Assembly: GCA_002633005.1 (NCBI GenBank)
Contig: NMRA01000934.1
Location: 62,267-94,825 of the forward strand
Reading direction: 5' to 3'
Source of the DNA: Phoronis australis
Taxonomy: Eukaryota; Phoronida; Phoronidae
Length of the DNA: 32,559 nt
The notes under the pieces were generated by a model. The model was not told where the DNA came from. It made no database searches and saw nothing but the letters and a program-made list of their open reading frames with translations. Made by a program: the position numbers and the translations under genes. Below, one piece after another: positions 23,401-29,818 of this stretch; position 1 is the first letter of the stretch; each line of letters starts with the position of its first letter.

Positions 23401-26400
23401 GTTTTCGGATGAATTGTACCTTTTTGCACCATCTAGTGGCCATTCGCATGACACAAATAAACAACCCTAAAGCACACCATTTTTGATGCATTCATGGGCA
23501 CATTGCGTTGCTCTTGTCCATAACTGTGGCATTTTATGTGTTTAAAAGTTTCTGTGCCACGCTTTGTGTTATAGCGTGTATCTCATTTCCTACGTGTGCC
23601 TGCAGATAACACAACTTTCATCGTCTTGTGTCAAGTATAGCAATAGTACAGACCTTGGAAGCATGGTCAATTTCGCTGAGCCGCTGTTGACTCTTCTTGA
23701 ATTGTGGGAATCTTTGCTTTTTGTTCATGCTTTGCATCATAAAATGTTCTTCCTTTAATGCATTTCAATAGAGTCTTAATTTTAGTCACCCTATTGCGTA
23801 AGTCTTTAATTAATTGCTTTTATTTCTGTTTTTAGCAACTGTGTTTTCAGAAAGTCATGTTTTGTTTTGTTAAAGAAACTTACAAAACTATTAGTATCAC
23901 AATACTAAATATTTTAATTTGTGGGCAATGTGCAGTCAACCTTTTGAAAATAAATCAATATTAAATGTCGAGGGTTAAAAAATTAATGAAATAGCTTTGA
24001 AACACTTTCTGTTGGGGAGTCTCATCTTGAATAAATCTTTTTTTTTCAGAATTTGACGCAATAGATGACCGCATTGTGTGTGAATACGAACAAGAACACG
24101 ACAAAAGAGAAGAAAAGTTGGAAGAAACATTCGGCAGTTATGTCCAGCCAACACTTGAACGACTGGTCTATAGAGTGAGTGGCTGCACTGTTTTAACAAC
24201 TAATTATTAACACCCAATTGGTAACTGAAAATGTGTTTTTTGGTTTTGATTCAGCTATCCAAACTGAAACATGTTTTGATTAGTAAAAAGTTGCTAAATT
24301 TGGTTGATAAGACGCTGAATTGAAACATGAACATATTTTTATCAGAGAACTTAAGATATTTAAGACGGTTATTTTCCAGGCAATTTATCTAGTATCCCCT
24401 TGTAACTGTGAACTAGTGGTAAGAAACTCGGAGAGTGAAAGATAAGACGATCTTCAGAGGAAGGGAATCCCATCATTAGATGTTTCGGCCTTTAAACTTC
24501 CTGACATATTCTAGGACCCTGGCCACATGGGGGTCATGACTTCCAATGTCCGTCTATCTTTTTTTGTCCCATGGGGGGAATCGAACCTGTGCCATCACAG
24601 TTGCTGGTCTTGTAGCCTGTGGATTTGACCACTCGGCCACTGCCCCTCTGGAAATAAGTGTGATTTATTCCTTACATGGTAGGGTCTCGTTTTGTTTACA
24701 CCAAATCCAACACGATGCATTTTGTTATACATGCCATATCTTTTACAACTTTGCATATCCTTCTGCCACTCAAGCCAAGACTCTTCAAGAACGAGTACAT
24801 GGATGCAGCCATGAAACCTCTGGCCCCTATCTCAACTGCGAAGATTGAAGTACTAGTTCCTTCGTTTCTGAGATTGTTTACAAGTCCTTGGTACTTGGCC
24901 ATCTTGTATTCGTGTTGCTCTTCTATATTTGTCTCATATGGGACAGTTAGTTCCGCTAGGATGCATGTTGGCGGGTTACTGGAGTTGAGAACACTGTCTG
25001 GTCTTGCTCCCGTTTTCTTTATTGCATCAGGATAGTCGGGATACCACTTTAGGTCTGCAGACATCTTCCAGTTCCCTTGCTGAGAAACCCAGGTTTTTCC
25101 GTATTGCAAGCAACCCGGCTGGCCTTTTGTGTTCTTGCACTGATGAATTGTTTGGATGGCTGTTGGGAAGGACATGGATTACCTATGTTCTCCTGAATTA
25201 TACTTGCAAGAACCTCCAGAACCTTATTATGGCGCCATGTGTATCGCCCTTCCGCGAGAGCCACTGTACATGCAGAGAGAATATGTTGCAGCGTCTGTCT
25301 TTTTCCACATAGAGGACATCTCTCATCATTTTCCTTATTCCATTGCACCAGATGTGCCTTTGTTGGCAGAACGTCATATGCGGCGCGGATGCTGAAGGCC
25401 AGTTTCATTGGCGGGGTCTGCCAGATGTCGTTCCATGAAATGGACTTCTGTAACGCATTTTCCCAGTTCAGCCATTGTCCTTCGAGTCCTTGTTGGGCAG
25501 CTGCTTGCAGTCGCTTGCAGTCTTCCTCTGCCTGCACCTCCTGTAATATCATGTCCCTCTTTTCTGAAGTCCTGGACATAATACATAATATGTCTCAGTT
25601 GTTTAATTAGTTTACTGTTGGTTAACTTTGTAACTGAAGGTTCTTCTTTAAAGGCTGTAAATTTTGTTCAAGTATTCCAACTAATTAAACTTGCATGAGA
25701 GACATATTTTGGCTAATGATGTCCTTTTTTGTCTTGGTCTAATGACATCAACGACAACCCTAGATCTTTCAAATGCTCACTTGTTGCATCACTTGCCTGG
25801 TTTCTGGTAAAGACAATTAGCATTTCATTGAATATACTTGGTCATAAAAATTCCAAAGTATTCTTTAGTCATCAATGAAATAAGGAAACCTGACTGTTGT
25901 TCTACATGTAGACGCTAGGTTCCGTTTCATGAAACTATTTTAGCCTTAGCCTAGACCAAAATAACAATGCTCTTTTCCACTACATGTCACGTTGCGCTTG
26001 TTGGACAATATTGTTGACGTCATGCCAACAAACTTGTTACTTAAACTTTCATGAGATGGAGCCCTGTGCCCTGTTGCATGAAACTATCCCAAATAGGGAC
26101 TCGACTAAGATCCGTAAATCTTCTGCATATTTGTGTCATTCTTTACTCACAAAAAATGTAATCTTTTACAATCATTTTATCTTTATTATGAACTTCTCTT
26201 CGACTGGTTACATTTTCTAATATGTTACTAAAATCTGAGCCCTTAGTTTCATGACTAATAGATAGGGACTTAGTCGTAAGTTAGGGGTGTTGCATGAAAA
26301 GATCCCTACCTATTTTTAATGATATTGAGAATTAAACTTACTCTTGCTTTGTGTCAAAATCAAAAACTGAGTTAGCAATGAATCTAAAACAGCATAAGAA

Positions 26401-28340
26401 AAGACAATCGGTGTTTCCATAAGTCCTCAAATATGCAGTAGGTTTAGGGAACTTAGTTGAGTCCCTATATGGGACTGTTTCATGCAATCTGGCACTCGGC
26501 TCCAATCCGAGGTCATACAGTAAGATGTTGCTTTTTATTAAAGAACAGCATCTTCGAAACAGAACAACATCTATACTGGGGGAAGTGGGTTAACGGCTGC
26601 TGCCGTTCGGTGGAAATTATCCATAGGCAGAGGAAATTAACATTTTTGGAAGTGCTGTTGATAAGGAGGGGAACCTGCCAAAATGGTATTTTGTGTACTG
26701 TTACCTAGTGGCTGTGTTGTTTCTTTTTTGCATCCGCCCCTTGCAGGATCTTTGTGAAATATGGCAAATGTATTCCTATGACCATGGCAACTGATGACAA
26801 CTTCTTTTGGATAGAAGTGCCATTGTGTCTCCTAGTGGCAAGTTTTTTTTCTTGTTCGCATCTCTATATTCAGAGTTCCTGTATGATGTTTCATGATATT
26901 TAGCAAAGAAGGTTTTCTTACAGAGAATACAGTCACCTACCATTTTGGTATGGGTTTGACAAATTCTGCGCCAGCTATTGGAATTTTTAAGATGTTAAAC
27001 ACCCTTAGAAGCATACTGTTTGCAGTGTAGTCATGAGTGCATTTCATCACTTTGCATTGCTTTTGTTTTTGAATGTCAGTTAATTAAGGATTAGGAAAAT
27101 CTTGTTAATTATATATATATAGAAAGAGAATTCACTCACTTTAGGTGCATATTTAGGCCCGTGCACTAATATCCCATATGTGAAACAGTTGATTCAAGTG
27201 TTAAACCCGGGAGCACATTTTTCAAACATGTGAGTGAATCCTGATTTACCTGTTACAAAATGGTGTATGTTGAGGTGTATTCAATTGATATCAAAGCAGC
27301 TATAAACACCCCTTCAGTAAGAAATAACTTTTAATTTATGATGCTTACCAAATGAATGTGTAAATCTTAAACCAGCGTGGAAGTATAGATCGCAAAGTTC
27401 GTTTTTAAGTTTGATCTGCATGCAACTTGTCAACCACATGATTTGACCTAGTTCGACTAGAATTCTGCTCCAATCACGACTTGAACCCGGGACCTTCTGC
27501 TAGTTGCCGAGACACTATAGTGGCGGAGACGGGAGATCCCGGGTTCGAGTCCTGGTCGGGGCAGAAATCTTTTCCGACTTGCATTTGTCACGTGATGTTG
27601 TCAACAGGTGGTGTGCAGACCAGACTTAAAATGTTTGTGACACTTAACAATGTAAATCAGGTCTGAATTTGTTCCTTACTCAAATTAGAGACAGGTTTGA
27701 TAAGTTAGCTTGTCGCACTTGTCATTTTATGTGCCAAGCATGGTCTCGAGTTCTTCTAAACTTCCAGTTCTTCCATCTGAGTAAGAAACAAGTTGAGACC
27801 AATTTTATTGAAAAAGTGATCCAGGTCAAGTTATTTTTGAGGACCAAAGAGAGGTTATAACTGCTGTAATTATTTAAATGAAAAATATTGGAACTATACA
27901 GAAAACGCACGAATAAGATGAGTTTAAGATGTGCACATATGCAAGAGATAGTTACTACGAGAAAAAAATTGAAAGATATATTTGGATATAGGCCCATGGT
28001 CTAAATATGTAAATATAAAATATGAGGACTGCCAATATATCTAGTTCAATGTATGTAACACATTTAATAACTCCATATTTCATGTTGGTAAGACATGTTG
28101 TTAAAAAATCTATTTAAGCTGGAAACAAGATTTCGAGGGCATGAGATGATACCTGGGATGGAAGTCAGTCAGGAGCCCTTCAATTGTCACGTGAAGTTTG
28201 AAGGAGCCAGCGTTCTTGAAGGCATAAGGAATATGGCGACTTGTGGCTTAGCAACACTACCTTTGCCAAAACATCTTGGGGATGTTCACTCATTGGCCAG
28301 GAACCATTTTGTGATAGGAGATAAGAAACGAAAGACATAA
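1766..28340 (+). CDS. CENPN: Centromere protein N (nine exons)
   Basis: Join of 1766-1927, 5227-5272, 9807-9866, 11118-11194, 12882-13043, 16891-16992, 21262-21343, 24050-24174 and 28119-28340: 1038 nt, 345 residues plus TAA. Every intron is GT-AG, with phases 0,1,1,0,0,0,1,0. CENP-N belongs to the constitutive centromere-associated network; with CENP-L it recognises CENP-A nucleosomes and helps build the inner kinetochore. Matches to vertebrate CENP-N run throughout: an N-terminal pyrin-like helical domain ending IIKLCE, a QFH...W block (residues 70-90), a VYYPRTPF block (exon 5), ETFGSYVQPTLE (exon 8; vertebrate ETFGDYPQPQLE) and YRLETRF across exons 8-9. The C-terminal half is the CENP-N/CENP-L homology region. 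The start ATG is in ACCATGG context; the frame stays open upstream to a TAA at 1700 but has no earlier ATG. The family assignment is firm; exon edges are read by eye. Confidence 0.93.
3834..3868 (-). other. Hammerhead-like / Penelope-type motif
   Basis: On the - strand the segment begins TCCTGAGGATGTC and ends GACGAAACGTTGA. CTGANGA (3860-3866), a short GTCT/AGAC stem and GAAAC (3839-3843) are the core parts of a hammerhead ribozyme in the right order, with one extra U before stem II. Such CTGA...CGAAACG text is common at the ends of Penelope-like retroelements. No Penelope coding sequence is seen nearby, so this would be a remnant. Confidence 0.3.
4030..4380 (+). pseudogene. LINE 3' end: C-terminus of an RT polyprotein
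   Basis: An open frame ending at 4284 contains NLIIPLAKKHIYCRKLKVEP, then a basic helical stretch and ALGGLFFQSW. LAK-x-IY-x-CK followed by a hydrophobic ...W is the usual extreme C-terminus of L2/CR1-type LINE ORF2 proteins. The frame is followed by a short 3' UTR with GCAATAAATG at about 4362 and an A-rich end. No RT or endonuclease motifs precede it, so the copy is 5'-truncated, as LINE insertions usually are. Clade assignment is a guess. Confidence 0.42.
4654..4892. repeat. Small MITE with GTTCCAA...CTGACTTA inverted ends
   Basis: The left end reads GTTCCAAGAAACTGACTTAA and the right end AAGTCAGTTTTGTTGGAAC, an inverted pair. The ~240-bp interior is A/T-rich with no coding capacity. A related, more decayed copy lies at 31065-31256 and shares TTTGAAACT-CCACAT and the TTGGAA-GGCCCC end. 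Superfamily not assigned. Confidence 0.6.
5227..5272 (+). CDS. CENPN: CENP-N exon 2 (46-nt microexon)
   Basis: Acceptor TTTTTGTAG, donor GTAAGT. It encodes KRKISTRDVGVLDLI plus the first base of residue 70, matching the vertebrate segment EKRASISDAALLDIIY. It leaves phase 1, as exon 3 requires. It is too short to be found by frame length alone; homology and splice signals both support it. Confidence 0.88.
5538..5630. repeat. Fragment of TATTTGCCGTA inverted-repeat element
   Basis: TATTTGCCGTA is followed by TTACCGCCCAGGGCGCTTAA and then, after an A-rich spacer, the inverse GTGGGCGGTAAG. The same terminal motif and GGGC-CTT text occur at both ends of the 1.5-kb insertion at 18959-20473. This copy seems to be a nearly empty, internally deleted relative. 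Confidence 0.5.
6481..6655. repeat. hAT-like short repeat, copy 1
   Basis: Begins CAGTGGCAGATTTAGAGGGG and ends near CTGGATCTCCCCTGG. The CAGTGGCGGATNNAGGGG...CCCCTGGATC pattern is that of common non-autonomous hAT-type elements. It contains runs of 12 and 11 C, which are prone to sequencing and assembly error. Confidence 0.45.
6848..7128. repeat. hAT-like short repeat, copy 2
   Basis: Begins CAGTGGCTGAACTAGGATA and ends in a C run then CTAAATCTGCTT, the complement of the CAG-ATTTAG start of the neighbouring copy. Open frames inside are chance frames in G/C-rich repeat text. Confidence 0.4.
7431..7957 (-). pseudogene. THAP-domain-like gene fragment, antisense in intron 2
   Basis: The - strand ATG at 7957 (AACATGCC, A at -3) opens MPRCCCVLGCTHY, the usual MP-x-CC-x-x-GC start of THAP zinc fingers (the C-x2-4-C half of C2CH). 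About 300 bp further on, at 7532-7431, another frame reads IPKDVGIRKRWVLAIRRDEG, the FPKD...RKRW-x-x-AIRRDEGK block that follows in many THAP proteins, then hits a stop after TFFES. The two parts are not in one frame; a possible donor CAG|GTTTCC at 7826 suggests an intron, but no clear acceptor is seen and the second C-x2-H pair is missing. THAP fingers are typical of P-element-related transposases and of host regulators. Likely a decayed or partial gene. Confidence 0.42.
8064..8102 (-). promoter_or_regulatory. Promoter-like cluster for the THAP-like fragment
   Basis: On the - strand, CCGGAAGTGACG (ETS plus CRE half, 8091-8102) is followed by TTTCGCGCCAAT (E2F-like, ~8062-8073) and then CATATAG. 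The ATG at 7957 lies about 105 bp downstream. The ETS/CRE pair resembles the one in the CENP-N promoter. Function is inferred from motifs only. Confidence 0.4.
8575..9738 (+). repeat. Composite CTAGTGGC repeat, copy 1
   Basis: Bounded by ATGCGCCCAC (8575-8584) and its inverse GTGGGCGCAT (9729-9738); shared text continues about 30-50 bp beyond the right end (TGCTCTTGTTT). The interior is a chain of related ~150-bp subunits with CCTAGTGGC-type cores, ATCTTCAAAAGTCCT or TATCTCCTAAACCG, TTTTCATGAAATTTGG and TTTTCGGATGGATT. The 5' part has TCCGTCCGG and TGCTCTATCTCC. Four cores match CCASYAGRKGGCR on the - strand: 8726-8738, 8871-8883, 9170-9182 and 9661-9673. No conserved protein is encoded. It ends just before exon 3. 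Confidence 0.8.
9807..9866 (+). CDS. CENPN: CENP-N exon 3
   Basis: Acceptor ATTGCTTTCAG, donor GTGAGT. Entering with two bases, it reads F-TQFHSCRIKWSMYEFKKQP plus one base of Gly90. The QFH...W spacing matches vertebrate QFHQHQKVWDVFQM. A composite repeat ends only a few tens of bases before its acceptor. Confidence 0.88.
9867..11117 (+). other. CENP-N intron 3
   Basis: 1.25 kb, about two thirds of it minisatellite. The flanks are A/T-rich and hold nothing recognisable. Confidence 0.8.
10067..10930 (+). repeat. 32-bp minisatellite, ~27 copies
   Basis: Tandem head-to-tail units of 32 bp, built from GTGTTCTAGTTGTACTCAGC plus CATCATGATGAT, with some 29-bp units lacking one trinucleotide. About 27 copies. 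Between roughly 10180 and 10480 units alternate GATGATGTG and GATGTTGTG, giving a 64-bp dimer. Copies diverge at both ends (GGTGGGTTCTG and CTCGGCC variants), as expected for unequal exchange. There are no spacers, so it is not a CRISPR array. Confidence 0.95.
11118..11194 (+). CDS. CENPN: CENP-N exon 4
   Basis: Acceptor TTGTTTGCAG, donor GTGAGT. It completes Gly90 and encodes residues 91-115, ESYDIVDSEEF followed by ENRLRKQMTLFFNF. This corresponds to vertebrate GEDVDLFDMKQFKNSFKK. It ends in phase 0. Confidence 0.86.
11195..12881 (+). other. CENP-N intron 4
   Basis: 1.7 kb. Apart from the CA microsatellite, no gene, RNA or repeat is recognised. The His/Thr-rich open frame at 11369-11581 is simply the translated microsatellite. 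Confidence 0.75.
11416..11491 (+). repeat. (CA)n microsatellite
   Basis: An interrupted CA dinucleotide tract starting GCGCGCACACAC and broken by CTCACG and CTCACA. About 76 bp long; probably polymorphic. Confidence 0.97.
12882..13043 (+). CDS. CENPN: CENP-N exon 5
   Basis: Acceptor TATGCCAACAG, donor GTAATC, 54 codons (residues 116-169). It contains GAIWTRLYV and VIFIVYYPRTPFILLSKVK, aligning with vertebrate NAVWIRIAW and TYVVYYSQTPYAF. This is the start of the CENP-N/CENP-L homology fold. Confidence 0.9.
14305..14690 (-). pseudogene. LINE reverse transcriptase C-terminus, frameshifted
   Basis: Reading leftward on the - strand: MIEVGRHLNLD, then in another frame RVCPYCP (near 14600), then in a third VEDWYHFLLSYDKYSELREN (from about 14580), and a long tail to a stop at 14305-14307. 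IE-x-GRH...CPYC...VED-x-YHFLL-x-C-x-x-Y-x-x-LR is the zinc-binding region that follows the RT domain in many LINEs; the expected Cys after HFLLS is Tyr here. At least two frameshifts separate the parts. A - strand AATAAA lies at about 14283-14288. RT and endonuclease cores are absent, so this is a 5'-truncated dead copy inserted antisense to CENP-N. Confidence 0.65.
15586..15836 (+). repeat. Dispersed repeat, copy A
   Basis: Starts GACAAAATGACCCA and ends near GGGAAAACCATATTTTGTCT. The copy at 31424-31682 shares these ends, GTTAACAG-GAAA, TAA-CC-TTCTGTAATTAG and TTTGCTGTTAACAGAATC with substitutions and indels. A shorter similarity (AACTGG-CAAAATG) is seen near 10050 and 21390. No coding capacity. 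Confidence 0.55.
15946..16562. repeat. Foldback palindrome in intron 5
   Basis: Arms of about 300 bp meet near 16252-16258. Paired landmarks: GGGTGGAATGG (16028-16038) with CCATTCCACCC (16481-16491), CACATCTCA-GACACAAGACA with TGTCTTGTGTCATGAGATGTG, TTTCCACCACTTAGCAT with the inverse TGCGAAGTGGTGGAAAT, and CCAAGATGG (16223-16231) with CCGTCTTGG (16271-16279). There is almost no loop. Transcribed with CENP-N, it would form a long imperfect hairpin. Open frames at 16097-16455 lie in the right arm and centre and have no family features. Confidence 0.85.
16891..16992 (+). CDS. CENPN: CENP-N exon 6
   Basis: Acceptor TGTGTTACAG, donor GTATTG, 34 codons (residues 170-203). SLMNMVDVSELRDCRLTGYH then LDSLAQL matches the vertebrate helix-turn LTIASKHHQIVKMDLRSRYL-DSLKAI. 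Phase 0 at both ends. Confidence 0.88.
17971..20861 (+). repeat. Composite CTAGTGGC repeat, copy 2 (split)
   Basis: The left end is a degenerate TCCCACATTTTATGTG followed by ATGCCGTCATTTCCGTCCGT; the right end is GTGGGCGCAT (20852-20861). After removing the insertion at 18959-20473 about 1.4 kb remains, built of the same subunits as copy 1. Exact CCASYAGRKGGCR matches on the - strand are at 18135-18147 and 20680-20692; other cores (18430, 18870, 20540) are one or more bases off. No conserved protein. Confidence 0.78.
18959..20473. mobile_element. Nested TIR element, 1515 bp
   Basis: Left end CCTTATTTGCCGTAGTAACC and right end GGTTATTACGGCAAATACAG are inverted repeats of about 22-25 bp, continuing as CCACCCAGGG/CATGGGCGG. 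AGTA flanks both sides (18955-18958 and 20474-20477) and fits a 4-bp target duplication. The interrupted text (AAATTTAGTA...TGTATTTTTATGAAGCT) is continuous in copies 1 and 3 of the host repeat, which proves insertion. Internal frames (19464-19760 on +, 19893-20252 on -) show no transposase features, so it looks non-autonomous. A tiny relative lies at 5538. Confidence 0.75.
21262..21343 (+). CDS. CENPN: CENP-N exon 7
   Basis: Acceptor GTTGTGCTAG, donor GTAAGC; residues 204-230 plus one base. Short aligned pieces are STNPLSLRRG against vertebrate STTPLQERSLG. It ends in a basic cluster, GQKRKHT, which could touch DNA or act in nuclear import (inference). This linker is the least conserved part of the protein. 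Confidence 0.82.
21344..24049 (+). other. CENP-N intron 7
   Basis: 2.7 kb. 21344-21830 and 23540-24049 hold nothing clear except a stray CACTCAGCTGTCATGA near 21788 resembling the intron 3 minisatellite unit. The rest is composite repeat copy 3. Confidence 0.7.
21831..23502 (+). repeat. Composite CTAGTGGC repeat, copy 3
   Basis: The longest uninterrupted copy, from TGCGCCCACGTGGATGCATT to ATGGGCACA. It has the same 5' text (TCCGTCCGTCCGGTGCCCGC) and the same 3' text (AACCCTAAAGCACACCATTT) as copies 1 and 2. It carries roughly ten ~150-bp subunits. Exact CTCF-core matches on the - strand are at 22843-22855 (CCACCAGGGGGCA) and 23284-23296 (CCACTAGGGGGCA). Several other cores carry one or two substitutions, and one near 22145 is partly deleted. 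Confidence 0.8.
24050..24174 (+). CDS. CENPN: CENP-N exon 8
   Basis: Acceptor is a long T run then CAG, donor GTGAGT. It completes residue 231 and encodes 232-272. EEKLEETFGSYVQPTLERL is the clearest family signature, matching vertebrate TQETFGDYPQPQLEFAQ. Confidence 0.93.
24570..24650 (-). repeat. tRNA-like SINE head
   Basis: On the - strand, TGGCCGAGTGG (24629-24639) matches a Ser/Leu-type pol III A box, and GGTTCGATTCC (24577-24587) matches the B box. The A-to-B spacing is tRNA-like. The acceptor ends do not pair well (AGGGGCAG against CCCCATGG) and the T stem is mismatched, so it is not a functional tRNA. The B box is followed by CCCCATGGGACAAAAAAAG, suggesting a SINE body or a short pol III product. 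Confidence 0.55.
24690..25579 (-). pseudogene. Non-LTR retrotransposon C-terminus with restriction-like endonuclease motifs
   Basis: The - strand open frame from 25579 reads LAFSIRAAYDVLPTKAHLVQ, then CPLCGKRQTLQHILSAC (25268-25318), an exact C-x2-C-x7-H-x4-C finger. Near 25140-25145 the frame shifts. The second frame contains RPD, 14 residues, then E (24951-25004), followed by LTVPYE...IEEQHEYKMAKY and EIGARGFMA, and stops at 24696. A CCHC finger followed by R/K-PD-x12-14-E is the signature of the restriction-like endonuclease of R2/R4/NeSL/HERO-type elements, distinct from APE-type LINEs. The RT core is missing; a stop lies just upstream of 25579, so the copy is 5'-truncated. A - strand AATAAA lies near 24670. 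Dead copy. Confidence 0.8.
26058..26503. repeat. MITE with 52-bp terminal inverted repeats
   Basis: Left arm 26058-26109 (GGAGCCCTGTGCCCTGTTGC...) and right arm 26452-26503 are inverse copies with few mismatches; both contain GCATGAAAC and ATAGGGACTC-ACTAAG. The interior repeats GTTTCATGA and AGGGACTTAG motifs several times. There is no open frame of note and no clear target duplication. Confidence 0.8.
26694..27075 (+). repeat. Composite CTAGTGGC repeat, copy 4 (partial)
   Basis: A decayed 3' part of the family. CCTAGTGGCTG (about 26704), TCTCCTAGTGGCAAG (about 26830), TTTCATGATATTTAGC and TGCGCCAGCTATTGG are recognisable. It ends in the shared 3' text (TTTGCAGTGTAGTCATGAGTGCATTTCA). No exact CTCF-core match remains. 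Confidence 0.6.
27461..27569. repeat. Palindrome with two opposed pol III B boxes
   Basis: AATTCTGCTCC at the left pairs with GGGGCAGAAAT at the right, and TTGAACCCGGGA pairs with TCCCGGGTTCGA. GGTTCGAGTCC (27542-27552, + strand) is a perfect B box; the left copy, GGTTCAAGTCG on the - strand (27478-27488), is slightly off. Between them TTGCCGAGACAC resembles an A box. A tRNA-derived repeat in inverted form, not a tRNA gene. Confidence 0.5.
28119..28340 (+). CDS. CENPN: CENP-N exon 9 (terminal)
   Basis: Acceptor TATTTAAG; 73 codons plus TAA at 28338-28340. It opens LETRFRG and contains CHVKFEGASVLEGIRNMA, then LPLPKHLGDVHSLARNHF. These align with vertebrate LETKFKSG, CLVKFSSPHLLEALKSLA and the C-terminal PLSPLLTCIPNKRMNYF. 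The tail DKKRKT is basic. The polypyrimidine tract is weak. Confidence 0.9.
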   Translation: METRFRGHEMIPGMEVSQEPFNCHVKFEGASVLEGIRNMATCGLATLPLPKHLGDVHSLARNHFVIGDKKRKT

Positions 28341-29416
28341 ATCAATCCTCAGTGTTCCTCATCGGAGAAAGACATGCTAGGTATACAGTTGTTGCATGTC
28401 GTGTTCTATTGCAGCTTGCTTCAGTCAGCTTGGAGCTAGGATTGAGTAATTGTTCTTTGAGCAAGTCTACAAGCTGTTGATTTAGAAAGCTAAAGTTTTG
28501 TTAGCACTAGCTTTTTATATTTTTCTGTGGGTTTTGAGAACCTATATGTTACTGCTTATGAATTATTTTAATAAGATCGGATGTCAGACATTATGCAAAT
28601 TAGGTGGTAGCTCCATTTCTCCTCGAGGTATGAAAAGCAGGATAATGCAATGTACTCGAAGTTCGTTATAAATAGTTTTGAGCCAAATTTAAAGGTCTGG
28701 TTATGAGGTCATCTTGATTTGAATTCTTTTATGTTTCTTTATGAGTACCGGAAGTGTTTATTTTTCGATTTTATTTAAGTACCATTTTAGTATAACAATT
28801 TAAGGTTAAGTAGGACCTTATCAACAGGTCTGTGAATTAACTTAGAAAATTATAGATTTTAACTCAGTAAAAGCATACGTATTTTCTAATAGTAGAAAGC
28901 ATGTAGAATGTGATTTTTACCAGTCTTTTGTTAATTGGGTCATGTGACAATGCCCTTTTAGCAAAATTCAGCAAAAATGCACATTGATAGCCAAACAAGA
29001 GCATCAACATGATCAAATTTTAAATGACATAAATGTTCATGGTGAGATATCAAAAATACTGTTACAGTTTTCTAAAATACATCATTTTCATTTTGTGCAC
29101 CTTTAAAAGTTTTTCCATGAAAGTCCTATTTTTGAGTCTCAGATGTAAAAGTGGAATATATAAACAATTCCTAACACAGTTTTTAAGAATTTTGCATAAA
29201 TCATAGTATCTGAAAGTTTCATATGAATTTATCAGCCATTTCTGATATATAATGCTCAGAAGCCAAATTTGGCCATTTTTATAGTCGTCTTACATAACCT
29301 TAAGTTAGCCAGAGAAGATTTGTTTAAAACAAGATATTTGTTTTTGTAAACAACTGTTATACATGTATATTTTAGATGTTTTATCACCTAGGGAGAAGAA
29401 ATAGGTAAAATTCACT

Positions 29417-29818
29417 GTGCAGGCACACACGTACATTGGCTATGTCTCTAAATCCAATGCCTCTGTAACCGTCATGAATCAAATGTGGGTGGACCCACAA
29501 ACTTTGTGTGGTGAAGCACTGAATCATATGGCTGTACTCTGTATATACTACATTATGAGGTCAGATGCTCTCAGTTCTGGCACCTACTATCAATTGGCCA
29601 GTGCATTGATGAGTCATCTGCTGGATGGATTCTGCACACGTGAGAACATGTTTTATGCAGAATGTTTGAATGGCGACAAGAATGAGAATGTTTTGCATTG
29701 CCTTTTACTAATAGCATATTCTCTGCTAAATACAACATTTCTATTACTAGCATCACTAACTTTATCAGAAGTTGATGGCACAGGCAGATTGTTACTACAT
29801 ATTTTTGCTGGAAATTGA
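29417..29818 (+). other. Unassigned 133-codon open frame
   Basis: The frame is uninterrupted for 402 bp in A/T-rich DNA and starts MQAHTYIGYVSKS. It has Cys and Leu-rich stretches such as HCLLLIAYSLLNTTFLLLA, which could be a membrane segment. I recognise no family and no Kozak or splice context. It may be a transposon relic or chance frame in the CENP-N 3' region. Confidence 0.2.

Larger units (their letters stand above)
24175..28118 (+). other. CENP-N intron 8
   Basis: 3.9 kb. Holds a tRNA-like sequence, a retrotransposon end, a MITE, composite repeat copy 4 and a second tRNA-like palindrome. 25610-26057 and 27575-28118 hold nothing recognisable; the latter is A/T-rich. Confidence 0.75.

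Noticed and set aside
24570-24650. Functional tRNA-Ser/Leu gene
   Set aside because: The acceptor and T stems do not pair properly; only the A and B boxes fit.
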